Source: Enoplolaimus lenunculus
Taxonomy: Eukaryota; Nematoda; Enoplea; Enoplida; Thoracostomopsidae
NCBI GenBank assembly: GCA_030248215.1
Contig: JASANG010003092.1
Span: 62,001 to 126,000, forward strand
Direction: 5' to 3'
Length of the DNA stretch: 64,000 bases
This document shows, piece after piece, positions 62,948 through 64,000 of the stretch. How positions within the stretch are numbered: the first letter of the stretch is position 1; each line of letters starts with the position of its first letter. Below the pieces are notes generated by a model. The model was not told where the DNA came from. It searched no databases and saw only the letters and a list, made by a program, of their open reading frames with translations. A program made the translations under genes and the position numbers.

Positions 62948-63288
62948 AGGGTAGCGCCATGCTTGTCGTACGGCACCATCCGACACCGTCCGTTACCATA
63001 CAGTATCTTTCGTAAGTAATTCGTGCACGTTACCTCACCGTGACACAGGGTGACGAACGGAAGTGGACAGTACGGCGGCAGACGGTGACGGACGGTTTCA
63101 GACAGTGACGGATGGGGACAGACGGCACCGAACGGTAAAGGACGGTGATGGACGGGGATGGACAGCGCCGGATGATGACAAACGGCACCGGACGGTGATG
63201 GTCGGTGATGAACGGTGACGGTCGGTCACGGGTAGTGCCGGATGGTAACCGACGGGCCAGACGTCAACAGAAGTATAGCGCCACCCTA
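62948..63288. mobile_element. Inverted-repeat element, CGTACGGCGCCG family, copy 5, with expanded internal GACGGTGACGGAC array
   Basis: Starts AGGGTAGCGCCATGCTTGTC and ends AGTATAGCGCCACCCT. The right arm has grown into a minisatellite of about 10-bp units (GACGGTGATG, GACGGCACCG and similar) over about 63055-63250. This explains the arginine/serine-rich frame on the minus strand. Confidence 0.75.
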
Positions 63289-63648
63289 ACTCAATCCTAC
63301 AGACACGAATTGCTAATAGAACAGACAATGAGATTCAGTAAACAAACGTTTTAATACACAATTCTTTAACTGTTGCGTAAAAATTCCCAAGACTATCCTA
63401 ACGTTCTCTTACGTTGGGTACAGTTTCTCTTTGTTCGCTTGTTGATTCACTCAACTAAATTACAGATACACGCAGAATCTAAACTGCAAGCGTACCCAAA
63501 ATTAATTTTCCGGTATCTAATGACTTACCACGAACTTCTAGCAATGGAATGCCGAAAGTCTAAAAGAAAAACTGATTACTAAAATTATGCAGTTTAGTGG
63601 AAATCAAATTTTAACCGTTCGTGGCTGTGTGGTTCGTGCTTCGCATAC

Positions 63649-63977
63649 CTCCAAATGCGAGTGCTCTTTCACATTCAAGCGGACTACTATAAGATTGCGA
63701 AATAATTCTGTGTTTTAGCTCGGTTAAATTGGCGATGACAATCACAATGCATTCAGCTAGAAAAATTTCGACATTTCCTGATTTTGGATCTTTGGATTGA
63801 ACCAGTGGTACATTTGGCACGTGACGCTGAGACCGCTCGTTGTTGGACGTGTCTGTTTTATCCTGATTATGATTAGTACGCAGATCAAACAGCGCATTCC
63901 AACAATTGAAACCTATTGCGGATCCCTTTGAAGCCCTATTCACACGTCGCAAGATTTTTGGAGCAAGAACCAGGTAG
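63649..63977 (-). CDS. Candidate upstream exon of the EF-hand gene
   Basis: A minus-strand frame of 109 codons runs from an acceptor (GCTATTGCAG) to a donor (GGAG|GTATGC) in phase 1. That is exactly the phase needed to join EF-hand exon 62780-62637, giving ..CERALAFG-E-WRSAF. The translation (GFNCWNALFDLRTNHNQDKT.., IFLAECIVIVIANLTELKH) has no recognised domain. Shorter versions using inner acceptors (ATAATCAG, AAAATCAG, TTTCTAG) are also possible. The 3' boundary is better supported than the 5' one. Confidence 0.35.
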
Positions 63978-64000
63978 CTGCAATAGCAGCCGCGAGTTTT

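Overview
This is a eukaryotic, intron-rich, AT-rich animal window, most likely from a nematode. The NAC-alpha protein encoded here resembles nematode ICD-2 along its length. Several repeats carry tracts of TTAGGC, the nematode telomere unit. Introns are long (often 0.2-3 kb) and packed with small inverted-repeat DNA transposons (MITEs), unlike compact Caenorhabditis genes. A basal (enoplean) nematode would fit, but the species cannot be fixed from the sequence.

Five genes were assembled by hand from GT/AG splice sites with matching intron phases. (1) 1517-20432 (+): 24 exons, 967 aa, one LIM domain set among about 15 charged K-x-(K/R)-F/W-E motifs; probably an actin/cytoskeleton protein. (2) 25990-22233 (-): 6 exons, 278 aa, a secreted 16-cysteine protein with furin-type basic sites and a basic tail. 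(3) 35044-31692 (-): 7 exons, 221 aa, nascent polypeptide-associated complex alpha subunit. (4) 46841-40280 (-): 9 exons, 277 aa, a protein with a C-terminal PH-like region. (5) >62780-47675 (-), open at its 5' end: at least 17 exons and about 826 aa in the window, with eight EF-hands in four pairs around a spectrin-like helical middle. In genes 1-4 the summed exon lengths are exact multiples of three and all phases fit; gene 5 is phase-consistent across the exons listed, although one linker exon is uncertain.

Layout: 0-1.5 kb, possible end of another minus-strand gene, then the LIM gene to 20.4 kb; 20.4-22.2 kb repeats; 22.2-26.0 kb secreted gene; 26.0-31.7 kb minisatellite and MITEs; 31.7-35.0 kb NAC-alpha, flanked by a large inverted repeat (29.5-30.1 and 37.2-37.9 kb); 35-40.3 kb repeats with a tRNA-derived fossil; 40.3-46.8 kb PH-like gene; 47.7-64 kb EF-hand/spectrin gene.

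At least ten repeat families recur in introns and intergenic DNA. They include a 209-bp TA-flanked palindromic MITE, a MITE carrying TTAGGC tracts, a CCGGAA-rich MITE, a CGTACGGCGCCG-rich element and a 2.1-kb inverted-repeat element that fills LIM intron 12. No retrovirus-like element, rRNA, CRISPR or intact tRNA gene was recognised.
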